Source: Phenylobacterium sp.
GTDB taxonomy: Bacteria; Pseudomonadota; Alphaproteobacteria; Caulobacterales; Caulobacteraceae
Length of the DNA: 45,133 nucleotides
Reading direction: 5' to 3'
NCBI RefSeq assembly: GCF_030651755.1
Contig: NZ_JAUSBZ010000053.1
Coordinates: 1-45,133 of the forward strand
Shown piece by piece: positions 24,853 through 35,181 of the stretch; the first letter of the stretch is position 1, and each line of letters begins with the position of its first letter. Below the pieces are notes generated by a model, which saw only the letters and a program-made list of their open reading frames with translations, searched no databases and was not told the origin of the DNA. The translations under genes and the position numbers were made by a program.

Positions 24853-26757
24853 GTGCATCGGTTCAAGATTTCCACGCGTATCGTTACTGGATTTCTATTT
24901 CTGCTTGTGCTCATGACGGGGCTGACCATCGGTTCGATCGCACAGATCAATCAGGTCAAGGACAACCTGGCTCAGATCAATCAGGTCAACAGCGTGAAGC
25001 AGCGCTATGCGATCAATTTCCGGGGTAGCGTCCATGACCGCGCGATCGCCATCCGAGACGTGGTGATCCTGGAGGATCCCCGGCAGGTGCAGGCGCAACT
25101 GGAGCTCATTGATAGGCTCGCCGCCGACTATGCGCAAAACGAGTCGCTGATGGCCGAGATGATGGCCTCCGCCTCCGCGGACGAGCAACAGATCGTCAAC
25201 GAGATCGCCGCCACCCAGGCCCGCACCAACCCCCTGGTCGCCCAGGTGATCAATCTGCAGTCCCAGGGCCAGACCGACGCGGCCCGCACCCTGCTCAACA
25301 GCGAGGTCGGCCCCCTGTTCGGGGAATGGCTGAAGACGATCAATGTTTTCATCGACCTTCAGGAGTCCCGCAATCAGGCCGTCGGCGGCCAGGTTGAGAA
25401 GGCGGCCAGCGGCTTCCAGACCCTGGCCCTCACCTCCCTCCTGGGCGCCGCCCTGCTGGCGGTTCTGGCCTCCTGGCTCACCACCCGTTCAATCACCCAG
25501 CCCGTCGACCGTCTGTCGCGGGTGATGTCCGTCCTGGCGGGCGGCGACTATCGAATCCCGGTGTCGGAAACCGAGCGTGGGGATGAGATCGGCGTCATGG
25601 CCCGCACCGTCGAAGTGTTCCGCCAGAACGGGCTGAAGGTGGCCGAACTCACCGCCGCCGAGACCGCCCGGGACGCGGCTGCCGCGGCCGAACGGCAGGC
25701 CAACGAGGCCGAGCGCGCCGAGGCCGCCCGGGCCCAGGCCCTGGTTGTCCAGACTCTGGCCGATGGTCTGGAGAACCTGTCCGCCGGCAAGCTGGACTTC
25801 ACCATCGATGTCGCCTTCCCCGAGGGCTATGAGGGCCTGCGCGTCAACTTCAACACCGCCATCGCCCGTCTGCACGACACCATCGCCACCCTCGACGCCT
25901 CCACCAGCAGCCTGCGCAGCAGCGCTCAGGAGGTCAGCTCCGGCGCTGACGAACTGTCCCGGCGCACCGAACAGCAGGCCGCCAGCCTGGAGGAGACCGC
26001 CGCGGCCCTGGAGCAGATCACCGTCACGGTCAGCAAGACCGCCGACGGCGCCCGACAGGCGCACGGCGTCGTCAACGCCGCCCGGGCCGACGCCCAGACC
26101 TCCGGCGAGATCGTCGCCGACGCCGTGGCGGCCATGGGTCATATCGAGAGCTCGGCCAATCAGATCAGCCAGATCATTGGGGTGATCGACGAGATCGCCT
26201 TCCAGACCAACCTTCTGGCCTTGAACGCCGGAGTCGAGGCCGCCCGGGCGGGAGAGGCCGGGCGCGGCTTCGCCGTCGTGGCCTCCGAGGTGCGGGCGCT
26301 CGCCCAACGCTCGGCCCAGGCCGCTAAGGAAATTAAGGTGCTGATCTCCAACTCCGCCCAGCAGGTGGGCGCGGGGGTGGATCTCGTGGGTAAGACCGGC
26401 GAGGCACTGCGGCGCATCGCCGGCCAGGTCAGCCAAATCACCGATCTGGTCACCGAGATCGCCGCCAGCGCTCAGGAGCAGGCGTCGGGCCTCGCCCAGG
26501 TGAACACCGCCGTCAGCCATATGGATCAGATGACCCAGCAGAACGCCGCCATGGTCGAGGAATCCACCGCCGCCAGTCGGACGCTCTCAGAACAGTCCCT
26601 TGAACTGTCCCAGCTGGTGACCGGCTTCCAGATCAGCCGGGTCCGGATGCAGGTCGTAACCCCGCGGGCGAAGCCCCGGCTCTCCGTCATCCGCCAAGGC
26701 GCGACCATGCGCAAGGTGGCGGTCGATGCGGCCCCTGACCGTTGGACCGACTTCTAG
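24853..26757 (+). CDS. Methyl-accepting chemotaxis protein
   Basis: A 634-residue chemoreceptor, GTG start. Residues 1-8 are basic; the first membrane helix ([23 protein letters not shown]) is followed by a four-helix-bundle periplasmic sensor of about 155 residues with [21 protein letters not shown], the pattern of 4HB_MCP_1 domains. The second helix ([19 protein letters not shown]) leads to HAMP ([22 protein letters not shown]), a helical linker, a second HAMP-like part, and a signalling tip [21 protein letters not shown]. The C-terminus (RWTDF) does not look like a CheR-binding pentapeptide. It parallels the minus-strand chemoreceptor 3.7 kb away; no che genes are in the window. A perfect hairpin closes the gene. 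Confidence 0.95.
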   Translation: MHRFKISTRIVTGFLFLLVLMTGLTIGSIAQINQVKDNLAQINQVNSVKQRYAINFRGSVHDRAIAIRDVVILEDPRQVQAQLELIDRLAADYAQNESLMAEMMASASADEQQIVNEIAATQARTNPLVAQVINLQSQGQTDAARTLLNSEVGPLFGEWLKTINVFIDLQESRNQAVGGQVEKAASGFQTLALTSLLGAALLAVLASWLTTRSITQPVDRLSRVMSVLAGGDYRIPVSETERGDEIGVMARTVEVFRQNGLKVAELTAAETARDAAAAAERQANEAERAEAARAQALVVQTLADGLENLSAGKLDFTIDVAFPEGYEGLRVNFNTAIARLHDTIATLDASTSSLRSSAQEVSSGADELSRRTEQQAASLEETAAALEQITVTVSKTADGARQAHGVVNAARADAQTSGEIVADAVAAMGHIESSANQISQIIGVIDEIAFQTNLLALNAGVEAARAGEAGRGFAVVASEVRALAQRSAQAAKEIKVLISNSAQQVGAGVDLVGKTGEALRRIAGQVSQITDLVTEIAASAQEQASGLAQVNTAVSHMDQMTQQNAAMVEESTAASRTLSEQSLELSQLVTGFQISRVRMQVVTPRAKPRLSVIRQGATMRKVAVDAAPDRWTDF

Positions 26758-26766
26758 CGACCTTGA

Positions 26767-26802
26767 TGTCGCCGCCCCAGGCGCAGTCTTGGGGCGGCGA
26801 CA
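26767..26802 (+). terminator. Perfect 13-bp hairpin after the second chemoreceptor
   Basis: TGTCGCCGCCCCA (26767-26779) and TGGGGCGGCGACA (26790-26802) with a ten-base loop, starting nine bases after the stop. It lacks a U-run. Its position and perfection make it the transcript end. Confidence 0.65.
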
Positions 26803-26850
26803 CCATTGGTGCTATCGTCCGGTGGCCGCAGGGAATGAGGTCTGTAACCG

Positions 26851-27303
26851 GTGTCAGTCGCCTTCGCATTCGCACTCGCGCTCCTCGCCCAGGAGGGACA
26901 GGCCACCCTGCAGTCCTGCGTCTTTGAAGCCGACGGCTGGGTCTGCCGCTATCGCGTGCCTGAGGCCATCTACCGCCCGGAAACGGCAGCTCCAGCGCGG
27001 ACCAGCCAGCCGACGCCTGCGCAGGACTTGGCGCCTGGCGTTCCCCGGGACGCCGAAGCCGTCCGCCAAGACCGGCTCATCCGGCGGTGCGCCGACGCCG
27101 GCTGGCTCTCCCTGTGCACCCCAGGCGACCGACGCGAGGCCCAGGCCCTGAAGGCCCGGGCCGATATCCGAGAGTCTCTCCGCCTTGAGGTCACCGCCCT
27201 GGCCGCCAAGAACCAGTGCGCCGACGCCATTCGGGTCGCCCTGGAGGGCGGCGATCTGGACCTCGCCCGAGAAATCCGCGCCTTCTGCGCGCCGGTCGAC
27301 TGA
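26851..27303 (+). CDS. Hypothetical exported protein with six cysteines
   Basis: I do not recognise this 150-residue protein. GTG start at 26851. A short hydrophobic N-terminus (VAFAFALALLAQEGQA) could be a signal peptide. Six cysteines at 23, 32, 80, 89, 123 and 146 include two pairs with the same C-x8-C spacing, which favours a disulfide-bonded periplasmic protein. A Pro/Ala linker (residues 42-66) separates two parts; the second is helical (AQALKARADIRESLRLEVTALA). The next gene follows closely on the same strand. Confidence 0.6.
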   Translation: MSVAFAFALALLAQEGQATLQSCVFEADGWVCRYRVPEAIYRPETAAPARTSQPTPAQDLAPGVPRDAEAVRQDRLIRRCADAGWLSLCTPGDRREAQALKARADIRESLRLEVTALAAKNQCADAIRVALEGGDLDLAREIRAFCAPVD

Positions 27304-27391
27304 GGCTCCAGCGCTGCCGCTCCCCCCACGAGACGCCGCCTCGACGGAGCCCGGTTCCACCTCCTCGGTCACCAAGGCTTCCTTCGCCCCT

Positions 27392-27856
27392 GTGGCCGAC
27401 CACCGCACACGGGTGCTGATCCTTGGCAGCCTGCCCGGCGAGGCCTCCCTGGCCAAAGCCCAGTACTACGCCCATCCCCGCAACCAGTTCTGGCGGCTGG
27501 TCGAGGCGGCGACCGAGCGCCCCCTGCCCGAAGGCTATGAGTCCCGCCTTGGCCACTTGCTGGAAATTGGCGTGGGGCTCTGGGACACCATCGGTTCCGC
27601 CCGCCGACGCGGGAGCCTGGACGGCGCGCTCCGCGACATTGAGGCGAACCCTCTGGCTGAAATGGTGGAAGGCCTGTCGAACCTGCAGGCGGTGGCGTTC
27701 AATGGTCTGACGGCGACGAGGCTTGGGCGACGTCAACTGGCGACCAATCCCAGGCTGAGCTTGATAAGCCTGCCCTCAAGCAGCCCCGCCCACACCCTGG
27801 ATTACGAGGCCAAGCTGGCGCGTTGGCGTGAGATCAGGCGCCATCTGCCGGACTAA
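27392..27856 (+). CDS. DNA-deoxyinosine glycosylase (UDG family 6)
   Basis: Base-excision enzyme that removes hypoxanthine formed by adenine deamination. The core TRVLILGSLPGEASLAKAQY, then YAHPRNQFWRLVEAA, IGVGLWDTIGSARRRGSLD, VAFNGLTATRLGRRQL and LISLPSSSPAH is diagnostic of the HDG family. The coordinates start at the GTG 27392, but homology seems to extend about ten residues upstream (KASFAPVADH), where the only in-frame ordinary start is a TTG at 27185 inside the preceding gene. The true start is therefore unresolved, and a rare start codon is possible. Its C-terminus is followed by a bidirectional terminator. Confidence 0.85.
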   Translation: MADHRTRVLILGSLPGEASLAKAQYYAHPRNQFWRLVEAATERPLPEGYESRLGHLLEIGVGLWDTIGSARRRGSLDGALRDIEANPLAEMVEGLSNLQAVAFNGLTATRLGRRQLATNPRLSLISLPSSSPAHTLDYEAKLARWREIRRHLPD

Positions 27857-27874
27857 CCGCCCACCGACATCAAA

Positions 27875-27906
27875 AACGCCGCCGCCCGGGCCTGGGCGGC
27901 GGCGTT
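27875..27906. terminator. Bidirectional terminator, U-run on the minus side
   Basis: Perfect 13-bp stem AACGCCGCCGCCC (27875-27887) and GGGCGGCGGCGTT (27894-27906), six-base loop. Read on the minus strand it runs directly into TTTTT, making a classical intrinsic terminator for the secreted-protein gene; on the plus strand it closes the glycosylase gene. Confidence 0.85.
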
Positions 27907-27937
27907 CAAACTTCCGCCGATGATCGCGGCGCGACGA

Positions 27938-28390
27938 TCAGGGGTGGGCCACCGGCCCGCACACCCGACCATCCGGGCAAGGCGCGATATGGACCTGCGG
28001 CGGCTCCACCGTCACCTGGGACGGCTTCACCCGCACATCGGGGGCATGGAGATAGATCTGGGCCGGCGCGACGCGGATGGGCGGCGCCTCCACATAGATC
28101 GGCGGCCCCTGAATATCGATCCGACCCGAGGGCACATAGACCGGGGCAGAATAGATCCGGACCGCCGGGCCGCCCGTGTGGCGGACATTCCAGGGGGTCC
28201 CAGGATGATAGAAGGTATGCTCCTGTGGGCAGTAGCAGTTGGCGTGGCCAGCATGTCCGGGATAGTGACCCGGAGGGCAGTTCTGATAGGCCGGCTGGGC
28301 CGCGGTCGGATGATACTGCGCGCTCGCCGCCCCGGCCGAGGCCAGAAGCGCGATCACCGTCAAAGACGCTGTCTTAAGCATAAAAACCAT
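27938..28390 (-). CDS. Secreted Pro-rich repeat protein
   Basis: I do not recognise the family. Signal peptide MLKTASLTVIALLASAGAASA (from ATG 28381; ATG 28390 is three codons earlier), so exported, mature protein ~125 residues. The mature part starts with a Cys/His/Tyr-rich section (NCPPGHYPGHAGHANCYCP) and then shows a run of short beta-like repeats with recurring [IV]x[IV]xxPP units (GPPIYVEAPPIRVAPAQ, YLHAPDVRVKPSQVTVEP) and a final Cys pair PCPDGRVC. The period is about eight residues. The His/Cys content could bind metal; that is speculation. Confidence 0.7.
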   Translation of the reverse strand: MVFMLKTASLTVIALLASAGAASAQYHPTAAQPAYQNCPPGHYPGHAGHANCYCPQEHTFYHPGTPWNVRHTGGPAVRIYSAPVYVPSGRIDIQGPPIYVEAPPIRVAPAQIYLHAPDVRVKPSQVTVEPPQVHIAPCPDGRVCGPVAHP

Positions 28391-28733
28391 CCCCAGTTGA
28401 GAGTCTCCAAGGGCTGGCGAACGGCCATCAGCCCCTTACGCTGACGGTTCCTTGTTAGGGCGGATTGTCGCACCTGACAAGGTTCGGTTAACCATAGTTC
28501 AGGCCAAGGTTAACAGCGTCTTCTCAGTCGACCAGACAGGTTCCCGCAGGAGGCGAGCCGCAGGGTCGGATTGATCAACTCACAAGTGTTCGCGACAGAC
28601 TGGCGGCGCCCGCGCCCGCGGCCCTCCTGCCAGGGCCGCTTGGGTCCCGGGCAAAAAGAAAATGTCTCCTCAGGTGAGCTTATGTTGCGCTGCAGCATTA
28701 TCTAAGGGTGAACCCCCGCCGATAGGAACGACC
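28391..28733. other. Divergent intergenic region upstream of the esterase
   Basis: About 340 bases, no gene seen. The left half, near the secreted-protein start, has two GGTTAAC-type elements around 28485-28512. A perfect stem GCGGCCCT/AGGGCCGC (28618-28625, 28632-28639) lies mid-region. A near-palindrome typical of PHB regulation (28682-28698) is closest to the esterase. Confidence 0.5.
28682..28698. promoter_or_regulatory. PhaR-like operator candidate
   Basis: ATGTTGCGCTGCAGCAT is a near-perfect 17-base palindrome (two pairs off) with TGC/GCA arms, 35 bases before the esterase start. Alphaproteobacterial PhaR, the polyhydroxybutyrate-responsive repressor, binds TGC...GCA-type dyads. The position before a PHB-depolymerase-type gene makes it plausible; no phaR gene is in the window. 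Confidence 0.45.
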
Positions 28734-29870
28734 ATGCCGAGTCTCGGAGACACCACAGCCCTTTTGAAGCGGGCCAGACGCAAGGCGCCGACCGCCGCAT
28801 CGCGCCGGGGGAGACCGGCCGAACAGATGGTCGAGACCGCTGATTTTGGTCCCAATCCCGGGGCGCTGCGCATGTTGAGCTATGCACCGGCCGGCTTGCC
28901 CAAGGGCGCGCCGCTGGTGGTGGTGCTCCACGGCTGCACGCAAACGGCTGAGGCCTTTGCGGCCGACGCCGGCTGGCTGGCCTTGGCTGATCGCTACGGG
29001 CTCGCCGTGGTGGCGCCCGAGCAGAACAGCCAAAACAACCCCAATCGCTGCTTCACCTGGTTTTCATCTGGCGACATCACCCGCGGCGAGGGAGAGGCGG
29101 CCTCCGTCGCCGCCATGACCGCCCATGCGATCGCCACCTACCAACTTGACCCCGAGCGGGTTTTTGTCAGCGGCCTGTCGGCAGGCGGGGCCATGGCCGC
29201 TGTGATGCTGGCGGCCTATCCCGACATCTTCGCTGGCGGAGCGATCATCGCGGGCCTGCCCTATGGCGTGGCGGGCAATGTCGGCCAGGCCATGATGGCC
29301 ATGCGGGGCTCTGACCGGCGCGACGCGTCGGCGCTCGGCGCCTTGGCGCGGGGCGCCTCGCCCCAGGGTGGCCGGACGCCGCGGGTGTCGATCTGGCATG
29401 GCGCGGCCGATCACACCGTGAACCCCGCCAACGCCGCGGCCAGCGCCGGCCAATGGGCCTGGATGCACGGCCTGGCGGTCGAGCCCGACGAGACATGGTC
29501 GCCGCCAGGGCGGAGTCATTCAGTCTGGCGATCCCCAGAGGGCGGCCAGGTGATGATCGAAAAGCACCTAATTGCGGGCCTCGGCCACGGAACGCCGCTG
29601 GCGGTGGATGGCCCCGATGGAGCGGGCGCGGTCGCGCCTTACATGCTGGAGGCGGGGGTGTCTTCGTCCCTTGAGAGCCTGCGGTTCTGGGGTCTCGCGC
29701 CCCCCGCCGCCGACCCGCCGGCGGAGCAGAAAGCGGCCAAGGCCGCCCCCGCCGCCGCCGCCGCCGAAGGGGGCTTGGCCGAGCTGGTGATGCGGTCAGT
29801 ATCTGGTCATGTCTCGGGTCCGGTCCACGACCTGATCGCCAAAGCGCTGAGAAGCGCCGGTCTGAAGTGA
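28734..29870 (+). CDS. Alpha/beta-hydrolase esterase, PHB-depolymerase family
   Basis: A 378-residue hydrolase from ATG 28734 (AGGAA upstream). Motifs: LVVVLHGCTQTAEAFAADAG (oxyanion region), NNPNRCFTWF, DITRGEGEAASVAAM, and the nucleophile elbow GLSAGG with Ser149. A catalytic Asp is likely in HGAADHTVNP and His in GLGHGTPL. This is the Esterase_phb family, which includes extracellular PHB depolymerases and feruloyl esterases, but there is no signal peptide, so it may act on an intracellular polymer. A PhaR-like site lies upstream. The C-terminal 80 residues are Ala/Pro-rich and probably flexible. Confidence 0.88.
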   Translation: MPSLGDTTALLKRARRKAPTAASRRGRPAEQMVETADFGPNPGALRMLSYAPAGLPKGAPLVVVLHGCTQTAEAFAADAGWLALADRYGLAVVAPEQNSQNNPNRCFTWFSSGDITRGEGEAASVAAMTAHAIATYQLDPERVFVSGLSAGGAMAAVMLAAYPDIFAGGAIIAGLPYGVAGNVGQAMMAMRGSDRRDASALGALARGASPQGGRTPRVSIWHGAADHTVNPANAAASAGQWAWMHGLAVEPDETWSPPGRSHSVWRSPEGGQVMIEKHLIAGLGHGTPLAVDGPDGAGAVAPYMLEAGVSSSLESLRFWGLAPPAADPPAEQKAAKAAPAAAAAEGGLAELVMRSVSGHVSGPVHDLIAKALRSAGLK

Positions 29871-29912
29871 TCAGGAGGTCAGCGAGCCAGAGTGGTCGCT
29901 CGCCTCCATCTC

Positions 29913-30590
29913 CTAGTCGTCGAAACCGACGAACACCGTCGCCTCGGCCACCGGCTTGCGTTCAGACACCACGGCGTTGGCGGGGAAGGTCTCGTCGGGC
30001 CAGCCCAGCGCGATGGACTTCATGATCACCTGATCCTCGGCGATGCCGGCGTGTTCGCGGACCACCGGGGACTGCATGATGCCTTGGCTATTGATCACAG
30101 CGCCCAGGCCGCGGGACCAGGCGGCGTTGACCAGGGCCGTCGTCACCGCCCCGCAGTCGAAGGGGGTGTCGTCGCTGCCGTCCAGGACCCGGTCATAGGT
30201 GACGATGATACACACCGGCGCGTCAAACTGGCGAAAGCCGCGCAGCACCCAGTCCTGCCGCATCTCCTTGTCCTCGCGGGCGATGCCCATGGCGGCGAAC
30301 AGCTGCTTGGCCACGCCGACCTGTCGGTCGCGGTGCGGACCCTCGAAGGCCTGGCCGGTGCGGAACTCCCGCGACTGCGGCACGCCGGCCACCATCCGCT
30401 CGGTGTTGCCGGCGCGGATGCGGTCCAGCGGCTCGCCGGTGATGACGTAGAAGTTCCAGGGCTGAGTGTTCATCGATGACGGCGCGCGCATGGCCAGGGT
30501 GAGGATTTCCTCAATCAGCGCCCGGGGAACCGGATCGGGCTTATAGCCCCGGATGCTGCGGCGGCCGAGGATAACGTCGTCAAACTGCAT
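29913..30590 (-). CDS. Nitroreductase family flavoprotein
   Basis: A 225-residue FMN-dependent reductase. Motifs: MQFDDVILGRRSIRGYKPDP, then EILTLAMRAPSSMNTQPWNFYVITG (flavin phosphate-binding helix), and AWSRGLGAVINSQGIM. The final part IALGWPDETFPAN is typical. Substrates of this family include nitroaromatics and quinones; here unknown. Divergent from the small gene at 30758 and tail-to-tail with the esterase. Confidence 0.92.
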   Translation of the reverse strand: MQFDDVILGRRSIRGYKPDPVPRALIEEILTLAMRAPSSMNTQPWNFYVITGEPLDRIRAGNTERMVAGVPQSREFRTGQAFEGPHRDRQVGVAKQLFAAMGIAREDKEMRQDWVLRGFRQFDAPVCIIVTYDRVLDGSDDTPFDCGAVTTALVNAAWSRGLGAVINSQGIMQSPVVREHAGIAEDQVIMKSIALGWPDETFPANAVVSERKPVAEATVFVGFDD

Positions 30591-30690
30591 GAAGGGCCCC
30601 TGGGGTCTCTGGCGCTGTGTCGGTGGAGGGAGAACTGTCAGTTTTCGGCCACGGCGCCAATCTCGGTCCTCGGCTAGGGCCGCCCATGGA

Positions 30691-30732
30691 CCTCTGGCCA
30701 GGGTTTTCCCCGCGGCGCGGGGTGGCCTGAGG
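30691..30732. repeat. Large nested inverted repeat before a small gene
   Basis: Outer arms CCTCTGGCCA (30691-30700) and TGGCCTGAGG (30723-30732), one mismatch, enclose a tight CCCCGC/GCGGGG stem. It lies 25 bases before the next start codon. It could be a leader hairpin or a transcription boundary. Confidence 0.4.
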
Positions 30733-30757
30733 CCCCTGGCCGGGCTAATTCCCTTGG

Positions 30758-31087
30758 ATGGCGCGAACCAAACAGAATCCCGAATTTGAGATCCAGGTCG
30801 ATGGGGACCCCTATGTCTGGCGCATCCAACGTCAGCCCCAGTGGTCCAGCGACGCCGCAGAGTGGCGCGGCATGGCGATCGCCGTGCGTCACCAGGAAGG
30901 CCAGCGTGAAGCCGTGGTGGAGTTTCCCCCCGGCCCGCAGCGCAAGTATGGCGCCCCGCAACTGCAGCCCTCGCAGATCGCCCCCGAACTGGTGGCCAGA
31001 GCCATCGCCTCCGCCATTGAGGCTGGATGGGAGCCCCTGTCCCGGGGCAAGACCGTCGCCATCGTCGTCGACGCCACCGGCGGCTAG
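30758..31087 (+). CDS. Hypothetical protein upstream of purL
   Basis: I do not recognise this 109-residue protein. It looks soluble, with alternating strand-like stretches (FEIQVDGDPYVWRIQRQPQW, AIAVRHQEGQREAVVEFPPG) and a helix (APELVARAIASAIEAGW), ending VAIVVDATGG. The ATG has only a weak ribosome site. It lies 102 bases upstream of purL on the same strand. Confidence 0.65.
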   Translation: MARTKQNPEFEIQVDGDPYVWRIQRQPQWSSDAAEWRGMAIAVRHQEGQREAVVEFPPGPQRKYGAPQLQPSQIAPELVARAIASAIEAGWEPLSRGKTVAIVVDATGG

Positions 31088-31189
31088 GGCGCGCCCGCTG
31101 CGCCTCCTGGCGGCGACCAGAACCGCAAGCTCGATGTTCGTGATCCTCACCCTATCGCCCTGCGGCCCGAACCTCGCTAGAAGGCGGCC

Positions 31190-33388
<2,199 letters not shown>

Positions 33389-33425
33389 GCGGAGCCACGT
33401 GCCGGCCTTCGCGTTTAAGGTCGTC

Positions 33426-34241
33426 ATGTCCCAGAACCTCTCCCGCCTATCCGCCCCCCTCCTGTTGCTCGCCCTGGCCGCCTGTGCCGGGACGCCCCAA
33501 CAGGGGCGGTTCCTGACCAGCTATGAGGGTCTCTCCCCGCGCGCCGACATGGTTCGCGCCGGCGCCCTGGATCGCTCCGACAAGGCCGCCCTCGACCAGG
33601 TCAAGGCGGTGAGGATCGAACCCGCCGTCTTTGCGCCCCAAGCCGAGGCCCGCGCCTGGATGACGCCCGTCGAACAGACCGCCATGCTGCGGGAGGTCGA
33701 CGCCCAGCTATGTTTTGAGCTGTCAGAGCGGTTCGAGATCGCTGGGGCGGACGCTGCCCCCGATGTCCCGCGGGTTCGCGCCGCGGTCACTGAGGTCATC
33801 CCCACGGGTCGGGTAGGGTCAGCGGCGTCCGCCGCCGCCGGCTTCTTCATCCCCGGCCCTATCGGCGTCCGCGTGCCCGGGACCCTTGGGGGCCTGGGCG
33901 CAGAGGCCGAGTTGCTTGACCCCGCGGGCCAGCAGATCGCCGCCATCGTCTGGCGGCGCACCGCCGGCGCCATCGGCACCGACAATCCCTCCCTGAGCCG
34001 AATTGGCGACGCCCTGCAATTTGTCGAGCCCTTCGCCGACGCCGCGGCCGCCGCCATGACGCCAGAGGACCACACCGCCCGCAAGATCACTGCAGAAACA
34101 GATCCCTGCCTGGAATTCGGCTCCCGCTTCCGGGTCGAGGGCTTCGGCGCCCGGTTCATCACTGGCCTCTATGTGCCTGAGGCAAGCGCGGCCCGGCCGG
34201 CGCAGGCTGCGCCCCAGGTCGATCCGGCGTCCCAGCCGTGA
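33426..34241 (+). CDS. DUF3313-like lipoprotein
   Basis: From ATG 33426 it is 271 residues. The signal peptide ends with lipobox ALAAC and Cys20. The mature part begins GRFLTSYEGLSP, typical of DUF3313 lipoproteins, and includes VPRVRAAVTEVIPTGRVGSAASAAAGFFIPGP and a later IGDALQFVEPFADAAAAAM helix. The tail is Pro/Ala-rich. The family is of unknown function. It begins 37 bases after purL, overlaps the next gene by GTGA, and is probably co-transcribed. Confidence 0.78.
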   Translation: MSQNLSRLSAPLLLLALAACAGTPQQGRFLTSYEGLSPRADMVRAGALDRSDKAALDQVKAVRIEPAVFAPQAEARAWMTPVEQTAMLREVDAQLCFELSERFEIAGADAAPDVPRVRAAVTEVIPTGRVGSAASAAAGFFIPGPIGVRVPGTLGGLGAEAELLDPAGQQIAAIVWRRTAGAIGTDNPSLSRIGDALQFVEPFADAAAAAMTPEDHTARKITAETDPCLEFGSRFRVEGFGARFITGLYVPEASAARPAQAAPQVDPASQP

Positions 34242-34651
34242 CCCTGGCTGAACAGGCCGCCCCCTCTACGGACGGGCCCGGCCTGACCGTCTGGTATGAT
34301 GGGGACTGTCCGCTCTGCGCCCGGGAGATCGCCCTGATGCGCCGCCTGGACGATGAGGGCCAGGTGGAGTTCGTCGACCTCGTGACGGCCGCCGAGACGC
34401 CCCTTCCAAGGCAGGCCATGCTCGCCCGGTTTCATGTCACCACCGCCGACGGTGTGACCGCCTCAGGCGCCGCGGCCTTTGCGCAGCTCTGGCGGCGGCT
34501 ACCGGCCCTCCGCCCCCTGGGCCGACTCGCCGCCTGGCCACCTTTGCTCGCGGTGCTGGAACAGGCCTACCGCCTCTTCCTCCGGGCTCGCCCCGCACTG
34601 CAGACCTGGGTGCGACGGTGGGAGGCCGGGCGCGGTGGGCCTCGCTCATGA
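34238..34651 (+). CDS. Thiol-disulfide oxidoreductase of the DCC family (DUF393)
   Basis: A 137-residue protein. GLTVWYDGDCPLCAREIALM holds the DxxCxxC motif (Cys24, Cys27). Later RRLPALRPLGRLAAWPPLLAVLEQAYRLFLR is the usual helical tail. Members are predicted thioredoxin-like redox proteins. The GTG overlaps the DUF3313 stop and the TGA overlaps the next ATG, giving a coupled run. Confidence 0.88.
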   Translation: MTLAEQAAPSTDGPGLTVWYDGDCPLCAREIALMRRLDDEGQVEFVDLVTAAETPLPRQAMLARFHVTTADGVTASGAAAFAQLWRRLPALRPLGRLAAWPPLLAVLEQAYRLFLRARPALQTWVRRWEAGRGGPRS

Positions 34652-35106
34652 CCGCGCCCAAGAAAATCCCGCCGGCGGCTCTGCTGCTTGGCGCGGCCGG
34701 CGTCATCCCCTTCGCCGCCCTGGCCCTGCTGATCGTCCTGGACGGCGCAGGCCTGCTGGCCCCGGAACAGGCCAAACGGGTCCTGCGGCTCTATGGCGCC
34801 GTGATCCTCTCCTTCATGGGCGGGGCGCAGTGGGGTCTGGCGACGGCCCGCGCCGACGGCCCCAAGGCTCGGGCCCTGGCGGTGAGCGTCCTGCCGGCCC
34901 TGTTCGCCTGGGCCGCCTTTCTGGTTCCGGCCGGGCCCGGGCTGCTCGCCCTGTCGGCCGCATTCCTGGCGCTGATGCTGTATGATCTCTGGACTGTGGG
35001 TCGAGGCGAGGCGCCGCTCTGGTATGGTCGTCTGCGGGTCGGCCTGACCCTGGCGGTCGTGGGCGCCCTGCAGATCGCCCTGGTCGCAGGCGGCGGCCTG
35101 AGCTGA
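34648..35106 (+). CDS. DUF3429 family small integral membrane protein
   Basis: 152 residues from ATG 34648, overlapping the DCC stop (ATGA). Five hydrophobic stretches: LLLGAAGVIPFAALALLIVL, YGAVILSFMGGAQWGLA (the characteristic segment), VLPALFAWAAFLV, LLALSAAFLALMLYDLW, and VGLTLAVVGALQIALV. DUF3429 proteins are inner-membrane proteins of unknown function; coupling to a DCC redox protein suggests a shared job. Confidence 0.88.
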   Translation: MTAPKKIPPAALLLGAAGVIPFAALALLIVLDGAGLLAPEQAKRVLRLYGAVILSFMGGAQWGLATARADGPKARALAVSVLPALFAWAAFLVPAGPGLLALSAAFLALMLYDLWTVGRGEAPLWYGRLRVGLTLAVVGALQIALVAGGGLS

Positions 35107-35181
35107 AACGCCCCGCCCCCATGGCCCCGGCCGCGCGACCGGGATAAACATCGCGCAACACGCCAGAAGGAGCGCATCAGC

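Noticed and set aside
28485-28512. CtrA site (TTAA-N7-TTAA)
   Set aside because: Two TTAA elements are present, but the spacing is 18 bases rather than seven.
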